Of a stretch of 64,000 bases of DNA, positions 44,192 to 53,108 are shown piece by piece. The translations under genes were made by a program, and so were the position numbers. Each line of letters opens with the position of its first letter. Positions within the stretch are counted from its first letter, which is position 1. The DNA comes from Rossellomorea aquimaris (lineage in GTDB: Bacteria > Bacillota > Bacilli > Bacillales > Bacillaceae_B): NCBI RefSeq assembly GCF_001877785.1, contig NZ_MINN01000074.1:372001-436000 (forward strand), in the 5' to 3' direction. The notes below the pieces were generated by a model, which worked only from the letters and a program-made list of their open reading frames with translations, was not told where the DNA came from and did no database searches.

Positions 44192-45184
44192 TCACCCTTC
44201 CACAGCCGGGGAGGTTTTGCCCTTTATTTCATAATGAAGATATTTTTGGACACGATCAATCGTAATCGCCCCAAGTTTATCCCCGGAATGATTCAAAACA
44301 ATGACCTGCTCCGCTTCCTGGTTTAATAGCATGGAAAGAGTATTCCTCAAATCATGATGCACGCTTATCGTTTTGGTATCCTCTACGCTTTCATCTATAT
44401 CAACAAGTCCGATAATTTCTTTTAAATCAGAAATGGTATGCAGACTTAAACTCTTTATTGCCCTGTCTTTCCCGAAAAATTCATACACAAAGTCATTTTT
44501 TGGCCGTACGAGCATTTCGGAGGGTGAATCATATTGCATGATTTCCCCGCCACGCAGCAAAACGATTTTATCTGCCATCTTGATTGCTTCATCGATATCG
44601 TGACTGACAAAAAGAATGGTTTTCTTCACTTCTTTTTGAATCTGCAAAAACTCATCCTGTATTTTTTCCCGGATGATCGGATCGAGAGCACCAAATGGTT
44701 CGTCCATTAACATGACGGGCGGATCAGCTGCGAGTGCCCGGATTACGCCGATCCGCTGTTGTTGACCGCCCGACAATTCATGCGGATATCGTTTTCTATA
44801 TTTGTCGGGACTCAAGCCGATCATACCCATCAATGAATCAAATCGTTCTCTTTTCTGTTTTTTATCCCATCCCAGCATATCAGGGACAATCATTACATTT
44901 TGCTCGATTGTCATATTGGGAAATAATCCGTTACTTTGGATGACATATCCGACTTTTCTTCTTAATTCTATTTCATTCAATTGCATGGAATCCTGTCCAT
45001 CAATGATGATTTTGCCCTCTGAAATGGATTCAAGCCTGTTCACCATGCGAAGCAGGGTTGTCTTTCCACAGCCTGAAGGACCGAGAAGGACAACTATGTC
45101 ACCCTTTTCCACGGTGAAATCAACTTTGTTGACGGCTGTCACTCCGCCTTCATACGTTTTTGTTGTTTGATCAAACGTTATCAT
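44192..45184 (-). CDS. osmoprotectant ABC transporter, ATP-binding protein
   Basis: The 330-residue ATPase has Walker A LGPSGCGKTTLL near 33-44, the ABC signature LSGGQQQRIG near 137-146 and Walker B VMLMDEPFGALD. The IEQNVMIVPDMLGWDKK and C-terminal CBS-like pair (SVHHDLRNTLSMLLNQEAE, LGAITIDRVQKYLHYE) are typical of OpuCA/OpuBA-type ATPases that use CBS domains to sense ionic strength. GAGGTGAAAAG precedes the ATG. It drives uptake of osmoprotectants together with the two permeases. Confidence 0.93.
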   Translation of the reverse strand: MITFDQTTKTYEGGVTAVNKVDFTVEKGDIVVLLGPSGCGKTTLLRMVNRLESISEGKIIIDGQDSMQLNEIELRRKVGYVIQSNGLFPNMTIEQNVMIVPDMLGWDKKQKRERFDSLMGMIGLSPDKYRKRYPHELSGGQQQRIGVIRALAADPPVMLMDEPFGALDPIIREKIQDEFLQIQKEVKKTILFVSHDIDEAIKMADKIVLLRGGEIMQYDSPSEMLVRPKNDFVYEFFGKDRAIKSLSLHTISDLKEIIGLVDIDESVEDTKTISVHHDLRNTLSMLLNQEAEQVIVLNHSGDKLGAITIDRVQKYLHYEIKGKTSPAVEG

Positions 45185-45196
45185 CTTTTCACCTCT

Positions 45197-45850
45197 TTAG
45201 TTAGATATACTTTTCGGTGTGAAGCGTTTTTGGATCCACATAAGGATGCCATCCGCAATCATCGCAAGTATTGCAACGGCAACAGATCCACTGATAATTA
45301 AATAATTATCCCCCCGGGAGATTCCCTGTGTGATAAGGACGCCCAGCCCTCCAGCACCTATATAAGCTGCAATGACCCCTATCCCTATATTAAGCACCAC
45401 CGCTGTCCGGATACCGGCCATGATCGACGGAAAAGCATTTGGAATCTCCACACGGAACAAACGTTGGTGTGTTTTCATCCCGAGCCCCTTTGCCGCATCC
45501 CTCATTTCAGGACTGACATTCTTGATTGCTGTATATGTATTCCGAATAATGGGCAGCTGGGAATAAAGTACAAGTGCTACAAATGCGGGGACAAAGCCGA
45601 TTCCCTGATTGATGATCGAGAAAATCGGGATCATGACTCCGAATAATGCTATGCTTGGGATTGTGAGCATTACCGATGCAATCTGCAAAACAGTCTCCGC
45701 CAGATAATCATTCGTAGTCAAATAAATTCCAAGCGGGATACCGATCAAAAGTGCAACGAAAATCGCCAACCCGACAAGTACAGCGTGTTCAATCGTCATA
45801 TCCAAGATTCTCGGAGCATTGACTTCAAGGAATTTCATCCATTTATCCAA
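45197..45850 (-). CDS. osmoprotectant ABC transporter, permease 1
   Basis: The protein is about 217 residues with five to six spans, and the permease EAA loop AAKGLGMKTHQRLFRVEIPNA preceded by RNTYTAIKNVSPEMRDAAK. I start it at TTG 45848-45850 because AAGGAGGG lies six bases upstream. The longer ATG-initiated frame at 45997 begins at the end of the sigma gene and adds 49 residues that look like untranslated leader, including a terminator. This is the first gene of the transporter operon. Confidence 0.85.
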   Translation of the reverse strand: MDKWMKFLEVNAPRILDMTIEHAVLVGLAIFVALLIGIPLGIYLTTNDYLAETVLQIASVMLTIPSIALFGVMIPIFSIINQGIGFVPAFVALVLYSQLPIIRNTYTAIKNVSPEMRDAAKGLGMKTHQRLFRVEIPNAFPSIMAGIRTAVVLNIGIGVIAAYIGAGGLGVLITQGISRGDNYLIISGSVAVAILAMIADGILMWIQKRFTPKSISN

Positions 45851-45881
45851 TCGAAACCCTCCTTCTAATAAGTTTTGGGCC

Positions 45882-45917
45882 AAAAAAAAATCGAGCAGGC
45901 TAATAGCCCAGTCGATT
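45882..45917 (-). terminator. terminator/attenuator before the ABC operon
   Basis: On the minus strand ATCGACTGGGCT pairs with AGCCTGCTCGAT over ATT, then nine T follow. It lies between the sigma gene stop (45997) and the TTG of the permease, so it limits or regulates read-through into the transporter. Confidence 0.75.
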
Positions 45918-45996
45918 GTTAGTATACCCTTCAAGAAGCTTAACATTCTTTCGACAAACTGTCTAAAACTACGCCTTTCCCCGTAATGGATATTCA

Positions 45997-46647
45997 TTAA
46001 TTAACAATTTCCAGGATGTTCCCATCAGGGTCACACAGATGTATACGCCTGGTACCTGAGTCTCTTCCTATCTTAAAATGTCTTGACTCCAGAAGCCGGA
46101 AAAGGGTAAAAAGCGAGGCGGGGCGGCTGTGCTTGATCGCCCATGTCAGTTCGGAAATCAACTCATGATCTCGAGGCGAGCGCCTGATCTGAGGTGTGTA
46201 ATCCCTCATACTCTTTAATCGCGACCTTGAACGCGATAACGCCGTCTTTACTGATTCATCTGAAATTCTGAGCATCTCTGCGATTTCTTGGGAGCGGTAA
46301 CTGAAAACATCTTTTAAAGTAATAAGAACTGCCTGCCGGATCGGCAATTTCATCATCAGCTCTTCAACCAACCCTTCGCATGTAATAAAGTCTTCTTCAA
46401 ACTGGTAAAGCTCTTCCCTGAAACCGGTGACGGCTTTTTTCTTTTTCAATTCATCGATAAAGAGGTTTTTTGCCACTTTGCACAGAAAACTAATAGTGAA
46501 CTCTCTTTCAGGATCAATCGTTTTTAGCGAGTATACCTTTGTCAACGTCTCTTGAACCAGATCTTCAGCTGCCCATGGTGATCCTGTCTGCTTTAAACAA
46601 AAACGGTAGAGTTGGGACATGATTTTGTCTATATTATCGAATATCAC
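45997..46647 (-). CDS. ECF-type sigma factor
   Basis: The protein is about 216 residues. It has sigma region 2 (YRFCLKQTGSPWAAEDLVQE then TLTKVYSLK, and FLCKVAKNLFIDELKKKK) and region 4 (PIRQAVLITLKDVFSYRSQ then EIAEMLRISDESVKTALSRS). GTG 46645-46647 has GGAGG six bases upstream and is better than an earlier in-frame ATG. The last 60 residues, ending IHLCDPDGNILEIVN, resemble the final strand of a VOC domain. No anti-sigma gene is adjacent; the osmoprotectant ABC genes follow after a terminator. Confidence 0.82.
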   Translation of the reverse strand: MIFDNIDKIMSQLYRFCLKQTGSPWAAEDLVQETLTKVYSLKTIDPEREFTISFLCKVAKNLFIDELKKKKAVTGFREELYQFEEDFITCEGLVEELMMKLPIRQAVLITLKDVFSYRSQEIAEMLRISDESVKTALSRSRSRLKSMRDYTPQIRRSPRDHELISELTWAIKHSRPASLFTLFRLLESRHFKIGRDSGTRRIHLCDPDGNILEIVN

Positions 46648-46735
46648 GGCAATCCTCCATTTTTCAAAAAATGTGTAACTTTTCATTCTTTTCATTCGTT
46701 ATCAGGGTGATTTTAAATATGCTAGGAGTGGTCTA

Positions 46736-47152
46736 ATGTTCAAAGTAGGAAGCGTATTCATACCGGTGACAGATTTAAAGAAATCCCAGAAGTGGTATCA
46801 AGATCTATTAGGTGTCAAATTAATTGATGAATGGGACGGCGGAGCCGGGTTTTACTTCCCTGACTGCCCGACTCAACTCGGTTTGGTGCAAGTAGAAAAA
46901 CCACAGCCATCAGAGTTTTCAATCACTAAAAACAAGAAAAATTCTTATTACAACTTTCTCGTTGAGGATATTGACGAGGCTTATTCTTATTTTAACAGAA
47001 ATGGTGTCAAAGCTTCAGAGATAGATGAGTGGGATGGGATGAAATTCTTCGATTTTATAGATCCGGACGGAAATCCTTTCAGTGTTGTCAATGAAGTGGA
47101 AGGATCTCCTTTTCACAGGGAAGAAGTTAAGAAAATGCAGGAAGATGACTAA
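46736..47152 (+). CDS. VOC family protein (glyoxalase fold)
   Basis: The 138-residue protein has VGSVFIPVTDLKKSQKWYQD, the VOC N-terminal beta strand and helix, and a C-terminal FFDFIDPDGNPFSVVNEVE. The conserved acidic residues at the ends of the strands would bind metal. AGGAG precedes the ATG. It is divergent from the sigma factor, whose tail carries a similar DPDGN strand. Substrate unknown. Confidence 0.9.
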   Translation: MFKVGSVFIPVTDLKKSQKWYQDLLGVKLIDEWDGGAGFYFPDCPTQLGLVQVEKPQPSEFSITKNKKNSYYNFLVEDIDEAYSYFNRNGVKASEIDEWDGMKFFDFIDPDGNPFSVVNEVEGSPFHREEVKKMQEDD

Positions 47153-47190
47153 TACTTGATTAACATAATGAGGAAACAAGGAGCGGGAAT

Positions 47191-47619
47191 ATGACAGTCA
47201 TTAAGGAATTGAAGTTCGAGACAGACTGGCTTGAGGCATACCCATTGATGAAGCAGCTAAGGACACATCTGGATAGGGACCAATATCTTGAATTAATAAA
47301 AGATGCTGCTGCTTCAGACGGATATCAACTGGCGGCTTTATACAATAAGGAAAAGATCGTCTCTGTCACCGGGTTCATGCCTATGATAACACTATATAAT
47401 GGAAAGTTCATTTGGGTATGCGATTTAGTCACTGATGCTAATGAGCGCTCACAAGGTCACGGGCAAGAATTACTTTTGTATGTCGAGAAGTGGGCAAGGA
47501 GTCATGGTTATGAGCGCATCTCTCTCTCATCAGGACTTCAGCGCATTGATGCACATCGATTTTATGAAGAAAAAATGGATTATCAGAAAAAAAGCTTTGT
47601 TTTCCTGAAGGATTTATAA
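47191..47619 (+). CDS. GNAT family N-acetyltransferase
   Basis: The 142-residue protein has the GNAT C-terminal part: IWVCDLVTDANERSQGHGQE (acetyl-CoA loop RSQGHGQE) with LLLYVEKWARSHGYERISL and a last RFYEEKMDYQKKSFVF. The N-terminus is short, as in YjgM-like GNATs. CAAGGAGCGGGAAT precedes the ATG; it is 38 bases after the VOC gene on the same strand and may share a transcript. Substrate unknown. Confidence 0.87.
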   Translation: MTVIKELKFETDWLEAYPLMKQLRTHLDRDQYLELIKDAAASDGYQLAALYNKEKIVSVTGFMPMITLYNGKFIWVCDLVTDANERSQGHGQELLLYVEKWARSHGYERISLSSGLQRIDAHRFYEEKMDYQKKSFVFLKDL

Positions 47620-47640
47620 AGGGCAGATGATAAAAATTTC

Positions 47641-47704
47641 AAAGGTGGATTTACCATTAAAAAATGCCTGCGCATGCCCGTCATGCAGCAGGCCACCTTT
47701 TTTA
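47641..47704 (+). terminator. large hairpin after the GNAT gene
   Basis: AAAGGTGG pairs with CCACCTTT, and inside it GCCTGC-GCATG pairs with CATGC-AGCAGGC. A run of T follows. It ends the VOC-GNAT transcript. Confidence 0.75.
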
Positions 47705-47848
47705 AAATGCCCGGAAAATGATTGTTGAAATGCTGCGAACATGAAGATTGTAAAAACACCGGCCGCCCTTGAGAATATGAATAGTTTATATAGACTGAAG
47801 AATCCCCATAACAAAATAGTGGCAAGAAACTACTTAGCTTTAAGGGGA

Positions 47849-48475
47849 TTATTCCGGTATATAGATAAAAATACAGCCTCCATCATTCTTTGTGTTGGTT
47901 ATATAATCGGCACTTTCTTCAGGCTTTACATTCATTAAGTAATAGTCCTCGGCCTTCCAATACCGTTTCTCGAACTTTTCCAAATGGGTCTGTGTCAGTT
48001 CTCTCTCCCTTTTGAACCGTGTCTCCCTGTCACAGTTTAAATAGATGACATAATCAAAATAGTCCTTCCATTCTTTTCGTTGAAGAAATACCCCTTCAAT
48101 CAGGATACATCCGGTTGATGGGATGATTACATCCTTCGAAATTTGAACATCCTTCTCCCTATTATAGAATTGAAGATGCAGTAAGGTTGAGCTCCTCAGC
48201 CCGGTAAACAAGTCTTCTTTCAACTTTTCCACATTCCATTGTAAAAAATAATACTCCTCCCATTCTTCATAACCAGTATTATATCTTTTAGAACGGGGCT
48301 CGATAAAATCATCCAAATGAAGACATACATGATCGATATGATTCTCCACCAAGAATTTTTCGACTTTATTCACATACGTTGTTTTTCCTGATCGGCTCAA
48401 TCCATCAACACCAATTACGATAAGCTTACTTTCATTATCATGTAAAATTTTTTTGAACACACTGCAGTCCATCAT
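47849..48475 (-). CDS. uridine kinase-like P-loop protein
   Basis: The 208-residue protein has a Walker A GLSRSGKT at 25-32 and FLVENHIDHVCLHLDDFIEP, which matches the base-of-phosphate Asp-Asp motif of uridine kinases and related nucleoside or pantothenate kinases. A second conserved region is CILIEGVFLQRKEWKDYFDYVIYL. The nucleoside or vitamin substrate is not fixed. Its ATG overlaps the stop of the FAD-oxidoreductase by four bases, so the two genes form one unit. Confidence 0.8.
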   Translation of the reverse strand: MMDCSVFKKILHDNESKLIVIGVDGLSRSGKTTYVNKVEKFLVENHIDHVCLHLDDFIEPRSKRYNTGYEEWEEYYFLQWNVEKLKEDLFTGLRSSTLLHLQFYNREKDVQISKDVIIPSTGCILIEGVFLQRKEWKDYFDYVIYLNCDRETRFKRERELTQTHLEKFEKRYWKAEDYYLMNVKPEESADYITNTKNDGGCIFIYIPE

Positions 48476-49854
48476 CGGTATCCCCTTAAATTATTTTCTC
48501 CGGGCAAAAGTGCGAGGTGTTTTCCTAAGTATATTCCGCTTGCTGCAGCCTGGGAGAGAGAATGAGTGACTCCCGAGCAGTCACCGATCAAATATATCCC
48601 TTTCACTTCACTTTCAAGGAATTTGTCAGTAAATAACTTCGGTTCATAGAATTTGGCATCCAGTCCGTAAATAAGTGTATCTCCATGAATCTCTTCACCA
48701 AGCAGATTTTCCAGTGCAAAAAGAAAGTCGAGCAGGGCTTGACTATAGAGTTTAGGTATTTCTTTCCTGACGTTTCCGATATCCGCATTTAAGGAAGGTA
48801 CCACTTCATTGCCGACAAGAGCTTCAGTTCGTATGCCACGCTTAAAATCTGTAAGTCTCTGGACAACAACCCTGTCCTTTCCCCTGTTGATACTGCCAAT
48901 GATCTCTACTGCCCGGTTCATTGCATCTTCATAGGAAGAAAAATACTGCGGCACAAATAGCGTGAAATTCAAGTTGGCGCTTGGAGTTTCTTTTTCATAA
49001 ACGTTTTGTCCATCAGGCATAACCAGCCCGTGCTGATGCTTCCTTATGATGCGCCCCCGGGGATTCATGCAATATGTCGTGCCTTCATAATTGCGGCACT
49101 GTATTTTTAATTTTGTCTCAAAGGTGTCTTGAAGGATCGCCTTTAGCTGATTTTCTTTCATTTCCACCCGGCATCCCATATCAAGACGCGTTTCTCCAGG
49201 ATAGACACTTAAAGACTCCATCATCTTCTTCAACCAGATACTCCCGCTCATTCCCGTTCCGACCACAATAGTGTTTGTGTGGACTTTTTCCTGATTGGTA
49301 TGGAGTTCAAATCCCTTTTCATTCTTTCGAATAGTTTCAACTTTAGTTTCAAACGAAAAAGTCATCCTGTCCTGCATGAACTCATACATATTTTGAAAGA
49401 TCTTCTGCGACAGATCGGTTCCCAGGTGACGTACTTCAGTGGATAGTGCATGAAGGCCATGCCGTCTTGCTTTTTTGGAAAGAGCTTCGTTCTTAGTGCT
49501 GTATTTCTCCCTGACACTGCCACCGAATTTACAGAGAATTGCATCCACTTCCTCCATCAGTCGAAGCGCACGTTCTTTTCCTATCTTCCTATGAAGTTCT
49601 CCTCCGAAATCATTTGTATAATTGAATTTCCCTTCAGATTTCCCAAGTCCTGAAAAGCCCGTATACTTGCTGCATGTATCTCCGCAAGTACATTCTTTTC
49701 CTTCATCTATCCCGCAGTGCCTGTTTTCCAGTTCTTTACCAACATCTATCATATGTATACTGATATCCGGATTCTCATTGATCAGCGTATACGCGAAGAA
49801 AATACTGCTTACCCCTGCACCAATGATGGTGATATCATGATGATTCACTTCCAA
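48472..49854 (-). CDS. NAD(P)/FAD-dependent oxidoreductase
   Basis: The 460-residue flavoprotein has an FAD motif ITIIGAGVSSIFFAY near 8-22, a second FAD region NTIVVGTGMSGSIW, and the end motif GIYLIGDCSGVTHSLSQAAAS. The N-terminal region has a cysteine cluster (C47, C55, C57, C61) unusual for the family; it might bind a metal or iron-sulfur cluster, but no such role is shown. TTG 49852-49854 is the start, with AGAGGTG upstream. It is the first gene of a two-gene unit with the kinase. Confidence 0.85.
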   Translation of the reverse strand: MEVNHHDITIIGAGVSSIFFAYTLINENPDISIHMIDVGKELENRHCGIDEGKECTCGDTCSKYTGFSGLGKSEGKFNYTNDFGGELHRKIGKERALRLMEEVDAILCKFGGSVREKYSTKNEALSKKARRHGLHALSTEVRHLGTDLSQKIFQNMYEFMQDRMTFSFETKVETIRKNEKGFELHTNQEKVHTNTIVVGTGMSGSIWLKKMMESLSVYPGETRLDMGCRVEMKENQLKAILQDTFETKLKIQCRNYEGTTYCMNPRGRIIRKHQHGLVMPDGQNVYEKETPSANLNFTLFVPQYFSSYEDAMNRAVEIIGSINRGKDRVVVQRLTDFKRGIRTEALVGNEVVPSLNADIGNVRKEIPKLYSQALLDFLFALENLLGEEIHGDTLIYGLDAKFYEPKLFTDKFLESEVKGIYLIGDCSGVTHSLSQAAASGIYLGKHLALLPGENNLRGYR

Positions 49855-49944
49855 AATAGCACCTCTTTACCTGCAACGAATTTATATCTATAGAATTACT
49901 AACCAATCATTCTATTCTTATTTTAACATACCATACTCCATGCC

Positions 49945-49982
49945 AAAGGCCCGTCCCCTGCTTGAGAGAGACGGGCCTTGCA
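49945..49982 (-). terminator. terminator of the 49984 gene
   Basis: AAAGGCCCGTC pairs with GACGGGCCTT over a CCCTGCTTGAGAGA-type loop. It immediately follows the stop of the membrane-anchored gene. Confidence 0.75.
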
Positions 49983-49983
49983 A

Positions 49984-50478
49984 TTAGTATTTTTGTATGA
50001 TGGTCCCAATCAGCTTCTTATCAATGAAACTGAACTCAATATTAATGTTGTGCTGTTTATCAAAGTATCCAATGATATCTGTTCCTGTATCCGTTCTTTC
50101 ATAGTAATTGGGACCATATGCATCTATTACTTTTTCGGCTTCATCCCCTGCACGTATCCCTTTGGCAGTCCGGTAATCGCCTCTGAAGAAGTAACGGAAA
50201 ACTTTCTTATCTTTTATACCGAATTCAACATCATCATAAACAAGGTATTTAGTATGTGTTTCAGGTATTTCATTCACTTCAAAAGGGGCTTTCAAGTTCG
50301 TTAACACAGTTTCTTCTGCAGTATCCAAGGAAATTCTCTTTACGTTTTCAAGAGAAAGATCTGTATGTTCAATGGTTTCATAGAATTTCTCTCGATTAAT
50401 TAAATCCTGCCCATACCCTGTCAGCAGTATCAACGAAACTATAAGTACCATACCTATCGTCAACTGGCTCTTTTTCAC
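49984..50478 (-). CDS. membrane-anchored hypothetical protein
   Basis: The protein is about 164 residues with an N-terminal membrane anchor (IGMVLIVSLILLTGYG) and an extracytoplasmic alpha/beta domain (VLTNLKAPFEVNEIPETHT, YDDVEFGIKDKKVFRYFFRG, DEAEKVIDAYGPNYYERTDT). The repeated Asp/Tyr pattern recalls YjgB-like periplasmic proteins. GTG 50476-50478 avoids overlap with the HAD gene; an earlier in-frame start at 50535 has no ribosome binding site. The gene lies 19 bases after the HAD phosphatase stop on the same strand. Confidence 0.68.
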   Translation of the reverse strand: MKKSQLTIGMVLIVSLILLTGYGQDLINREKFYETIEHTDLSLENVKRISLDTAEETVLTNLKAPFEVNEIPETHTKYLVYDDVEFGIKDKKVFRYFFRGDYRTAKGIRAGDEAEKVIDAYGPNYYERTDTGTDIIGYFDKQHNINIEFSFIDKKLIGTIIQKY

Positions 50479-50497
50479 CCGCCTTGCCCCCACTATG

Positions 50498-51178
50498 TTA
50501 AGACTTGATTTTATTAGAGCGACCAACGGCCTCAATAAATTGATTTAATTCGATTAAATCCTCGATAACTATATCAGCCTGCTTCAGTTCATGCTCTTGA
50601 GAAAAATCAAAGCGGCACCCAACTGCCAGCAGTCCATTATCTTTTGCAGCGGTTATATCCGAGAGCCGGTCTCCGACCACGGCACCACTCTTAATACCAT
50701 GTTTCCTGCAAATCATGTGCACCAAGTCTGATTTAATCAGGGAATCCACATGCTCAATGCTGTAAGCGGCATCCAGCCAGCGGTCCAGATTATAATACTT
50801 TACGATTGATTCCAAATAAGCAGGAAGTCCGTTACTGGCAATGAATAATTTCATTCCATGCTTCTTTAATTCTTCCAAAGTTTCTTTTACATGGGGATAT
50901 AATTCACCCTTCCCGCTTTGAATGTTATCAACCAGCACTTCAAGGAAGTGTTCATCCACACTCTCCCTTACTTCTTCTGAGTGAAGAGGTAATAATGTTT
51001 CCCAGACTTTCGGCAGGGGAATACCCATGATTTCCCGGTATTTATCAATTGGGGGAGCCCCTTCCCACAATCCTTCCTTCTCTAAGCATGCGAAAGTGTC
51101 TTTAAGGGATAGCTCTAAAATTCGATCTGTTTGAAATAGTGTTCCGTCCATATCAAAAATGACAGCATCAATTTTCAT
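50498..51178 (-). CDS. HAD-family hydrolase
   Basis: The 226-residue protein has HAD motif I FDMDGTLFQT (residues 8-17), a helical cap, motif II FIASNGLPAYLES, and motif IV GDRLSDITAAKDNG. It is a phosphoglycolate phosphatase- or pyrophosphatase-like small-molecule phosphatase with a C1 cap. GAGGTGAGAAA precedes the ATG. It lies between the broken DUF2975 gene and the 49984 gene. The substrate is unknown. Confidence 0.9.
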   Translation of the reverse strand: MKIDAVIFDMDGTLFQTDRILELSLKDTFACLEKEGLWEGAPPIDKYREIMGIPLPKVWETLLPLHSEEVRESVDEHFLEVLVDNIQSGKGELYPHVKETLEELKKHGMKLFIASNGLPAYLESIVKYYNLDRWLDAAYSIEHVDSLIKSDLVHMICRKHGIKSGAVVGDRLSDITAAKDNGLLAVGCRFDFSQEHELKQADIVIEDLIELNQFIEAVGRSNKIKS

Positions 51179-51187
51179 TTTCTCACC

Positions 51188-51661
51188 TCATACGGTTAAT
51201 TCATTATCCGGGTTCAAATCGAGTGCATGCCTAAGCATTTCATGCAATACTGCTGCAAATACAGAAATTGTCATAGATGCATTTACAATCACCAATCCTG
51301 CTGCTGCAATTCCGGGGTGAAGTGCACCCTGCATGAGCAAAAATAATGCACCTATGATAAAATTCCTGAAATGATCCATGCACATTTCTTGACCATTCTT
51401 AACGTATTTGCGGCCTCTACTGTAAACGCCGTACCGGACTCAATGTACTCTATCAATCGATAAGCCTGGTAAAGTGCAAGAAAAAGGAATCTCTGTCGTA
51501 TACAGCCCCTGGAGGACCGGCAGCTTCAAATACGCAAATTCAGGATTTTTCATTGCTGAAAATGCAGCCAGCTCGGGAAGACCATACATACTAAGCCCTG
51601 CAACAGCCAATCCGGTTAAGATAACGGCTGATTTCAAGAAGAAAGTTGAAGTTTTTTCCAC
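51188..51661 (-). pseudogene. DUF2975 membrane protein gene with compensating frameshifts
   Basis: DUF2975 proteins are four-span membrane proteins of about 160 residues. Here the first part (STFFLKSAVILTGLAVAGL with FAYLKLPVLQGLYTTEIPF) starts at GTG 51659-51661 after GGGGAGGG. The middle (QAYRLIEYIESGTAF and NTLRMVKKCAWIISGIL) is in another frame. The last part (FIIGALFLLMQGALHPGI with TISVFAAVLHEMLRHALDL) returns to the first frame. Two opposite shifts are required, so the gene is inactive unless these are sequence errors. The usual adjacent helix-turn-helix gene is absent. Confidence 0.82.
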
Positions 51662-51805
51662 AACACCCTCCCCTTCCATATTTTTCATTATAAAAGGGTG
51701 TTTATTGATTTTCAATAAATAATTATCAAAATTCATGATTTGAATTAAAATTGCAAAAATCATATTTGAAGCGCTCGTTACATAACCAATTTCAAAATCA
51801 CTGTA

Positions 51806-51842
51806 AAAAAACACGAATTCCAAATAGAAATTCGTGTTTTTC
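51806..51842. terminator. bidirectional terminator downstream of rlmN
   Basis: AAAAACACGAATT pairs with AATTCGTGTTTTT across a CCAAATAGA loop. A and T runs flank it. Confidence 0.85.
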
Positions 51843-51853
51843 ATTCATAATGA

Positions 51854-52930
51854 TCAGGATTTAGCCTTTTCTTTATCTTTTTTAATTTGCTTACTTCTCA
51901 ATTGGCCGCATGCAGCATCAATGTCCGTCCCTTGTTCGACTCGGACACCGCAATTGATGCCGTGATCGAGAAGAGTGCCGTAGAATCCGACAATAGCGTC
52001 TTTCGTACTCCGTTGATACTGATTGTGTTCGTCAACCGGGTTATATGGAATCAGGTTGACGTAGGATAAATGACGTTTGTCTTTTAACAATTTTGCCAAC
52101 TGCAGTGCTTCTTCTTTATGATCATTCACATCGTGAAGAAGAATGTATTCGAACGTGATCCTTCGATTCGTTTTTTCCAGATAATAATCTATTGCCGGCA
52201 TCAATTTTTCCAGCGGATAAGCACGATTGATTTTCATGATCTTCGTACGGAGTTCATTGTTCGGTGCATGCAATGATACAGCCAGATTAATTTGAATGTT
52301 CTCGTCAGCAAATTGATAGATCTTATCCGCCAATCCGCTTGTCGACACCGTGATGTGACGGGCCCCGATGGAAAGACCTTTCTGATCGTTTACGACCCTG
52401 AAGAAATCCATCATATTATCATAGTTATCAAAAGGTTCGCCGATTCCCATCACAACAATATGACTTACACGCTCATCTTTGCCTTGTGCATCCAGATGAT
52501 GCTGGACATTCATGATCTGTTCAACAATTTCACCACTGGAAAGATCGCGGTTCTTCTTCAACAACCCGCTTGCACAGAAAGTACAACCTATATTACAGCC
52601 TACCTGGGTCGTTACACATACACTCAAGCCATAATTAAAACGCATTAAGACAGTCTCGATCAGGTTGCCATCCTGAAGTTTAAATAAAAACTTGATCGTT
52701 CCATCTTTTGATTCCTGTTTGATTTCCTGCTGCAGTGTCTGGATATGAAAATGTTCATCCAATAACTGGATGCAATCACTATTTACATTTTTCATCTCTG
52801 AAAAATCAGTTACTCTCTTTTTATATAACCAATCCCACACCTGGGCAGCACGGAATTTTTTCTGACCATGCTCAACCAGCCATGAGGTAAGTTGATCTAA
52901 TGTTAATCCATATATGGATGTCTTCTCCAT
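51854..52930 (-). CDS. rlmN: 23S rRNA (adenine-2503-C2)-methyltransferase RlmN
   Basis: The 358-residue radical-SAM methyltransferase has the cluster motif C112-x3-C116-x2-C119 in [22 protein letters not shown], and the catalytic C-terminal Cys in [11 protein letters not shown]. It methylates 23S rRNA A2503 (and tRNA A37). The N-terminal LPLDQL-like domain is present. Conserved residues fit RlmN, not the antibiotic-resistance enzyme Cfr. In B. subtilis rlmN is near prpC; here it is isolated, so it may be a second copy. GAGGGTTTTAA precedes the ATG. Confidence 0.92.
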   Translation of the reverse strand: MEKTSIYGLTLDQLTSWLVEHGQKKFRAAQVWDWLYKKRVTDFSEMKNVNSDCIQLLDEHFHIQTLQQEIKQESKDGTIKFLFKLQDGNLIETVLMRFNYGLSVCVTTQVGCNIGCTFCASGLLKKNRDLSSGEIVEQIMNVQHHLDAQGKDERVSHIVVMGIGEPFDNYDNMMDFFRVVNDQKGLSIGARHITVSTSGLADKIYQFADENIQINLAVSLHAPNNELRTKIMKINRAYPLEKLMPAIDYYLEKTNRRITFEYILLHDVNDHKEEALQLAKLLKDKRHLSYVNLIPYNPVDEHNQYQRSTKDAIVGFYGTLLDHGINCGVRVEQGTDIDAACGQLRSKQIKKDKEKAKS

Positions 52931-53082
52931 TTAAAACCCTCATTTCGAAACTATACAAATTTTCTACTTATCTATACTACTTAAAGTACAGCCATGTTTC
53001 AAGGGAATTATCAAGTTTACACAATATTGGAATTCCGTAATCTAATGCTTGATGCCGAAATTCATGCTAATTAACCGCAAAA

Positions 53083-53108
53083 AAAGACCGGTTTCATTCC
53101 CGGTCTTA
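53083..53108 (-). terminator. terminator of the FusB-like gene
   Basis: AAGACCGG pairs with CCGGTCTT over TTTCATTC. On the minus strand it is followed by T7. Confidence 0.8.

Noticed and set aside
45851..45997. Overlapping TAATG coupling between the sigma gene and permease 1
   Set aside because: The permease has a perfect ribosome binding site before TTG 45850, and a terminator lies within the extra 49 codons, so the early ATG is unlikely.
47583..47825. Two minus-strand frames of 66 and 80 codons
   Set aside because: They cover the terminator hairpin at 47641-47704 and have no ribosome binding site.
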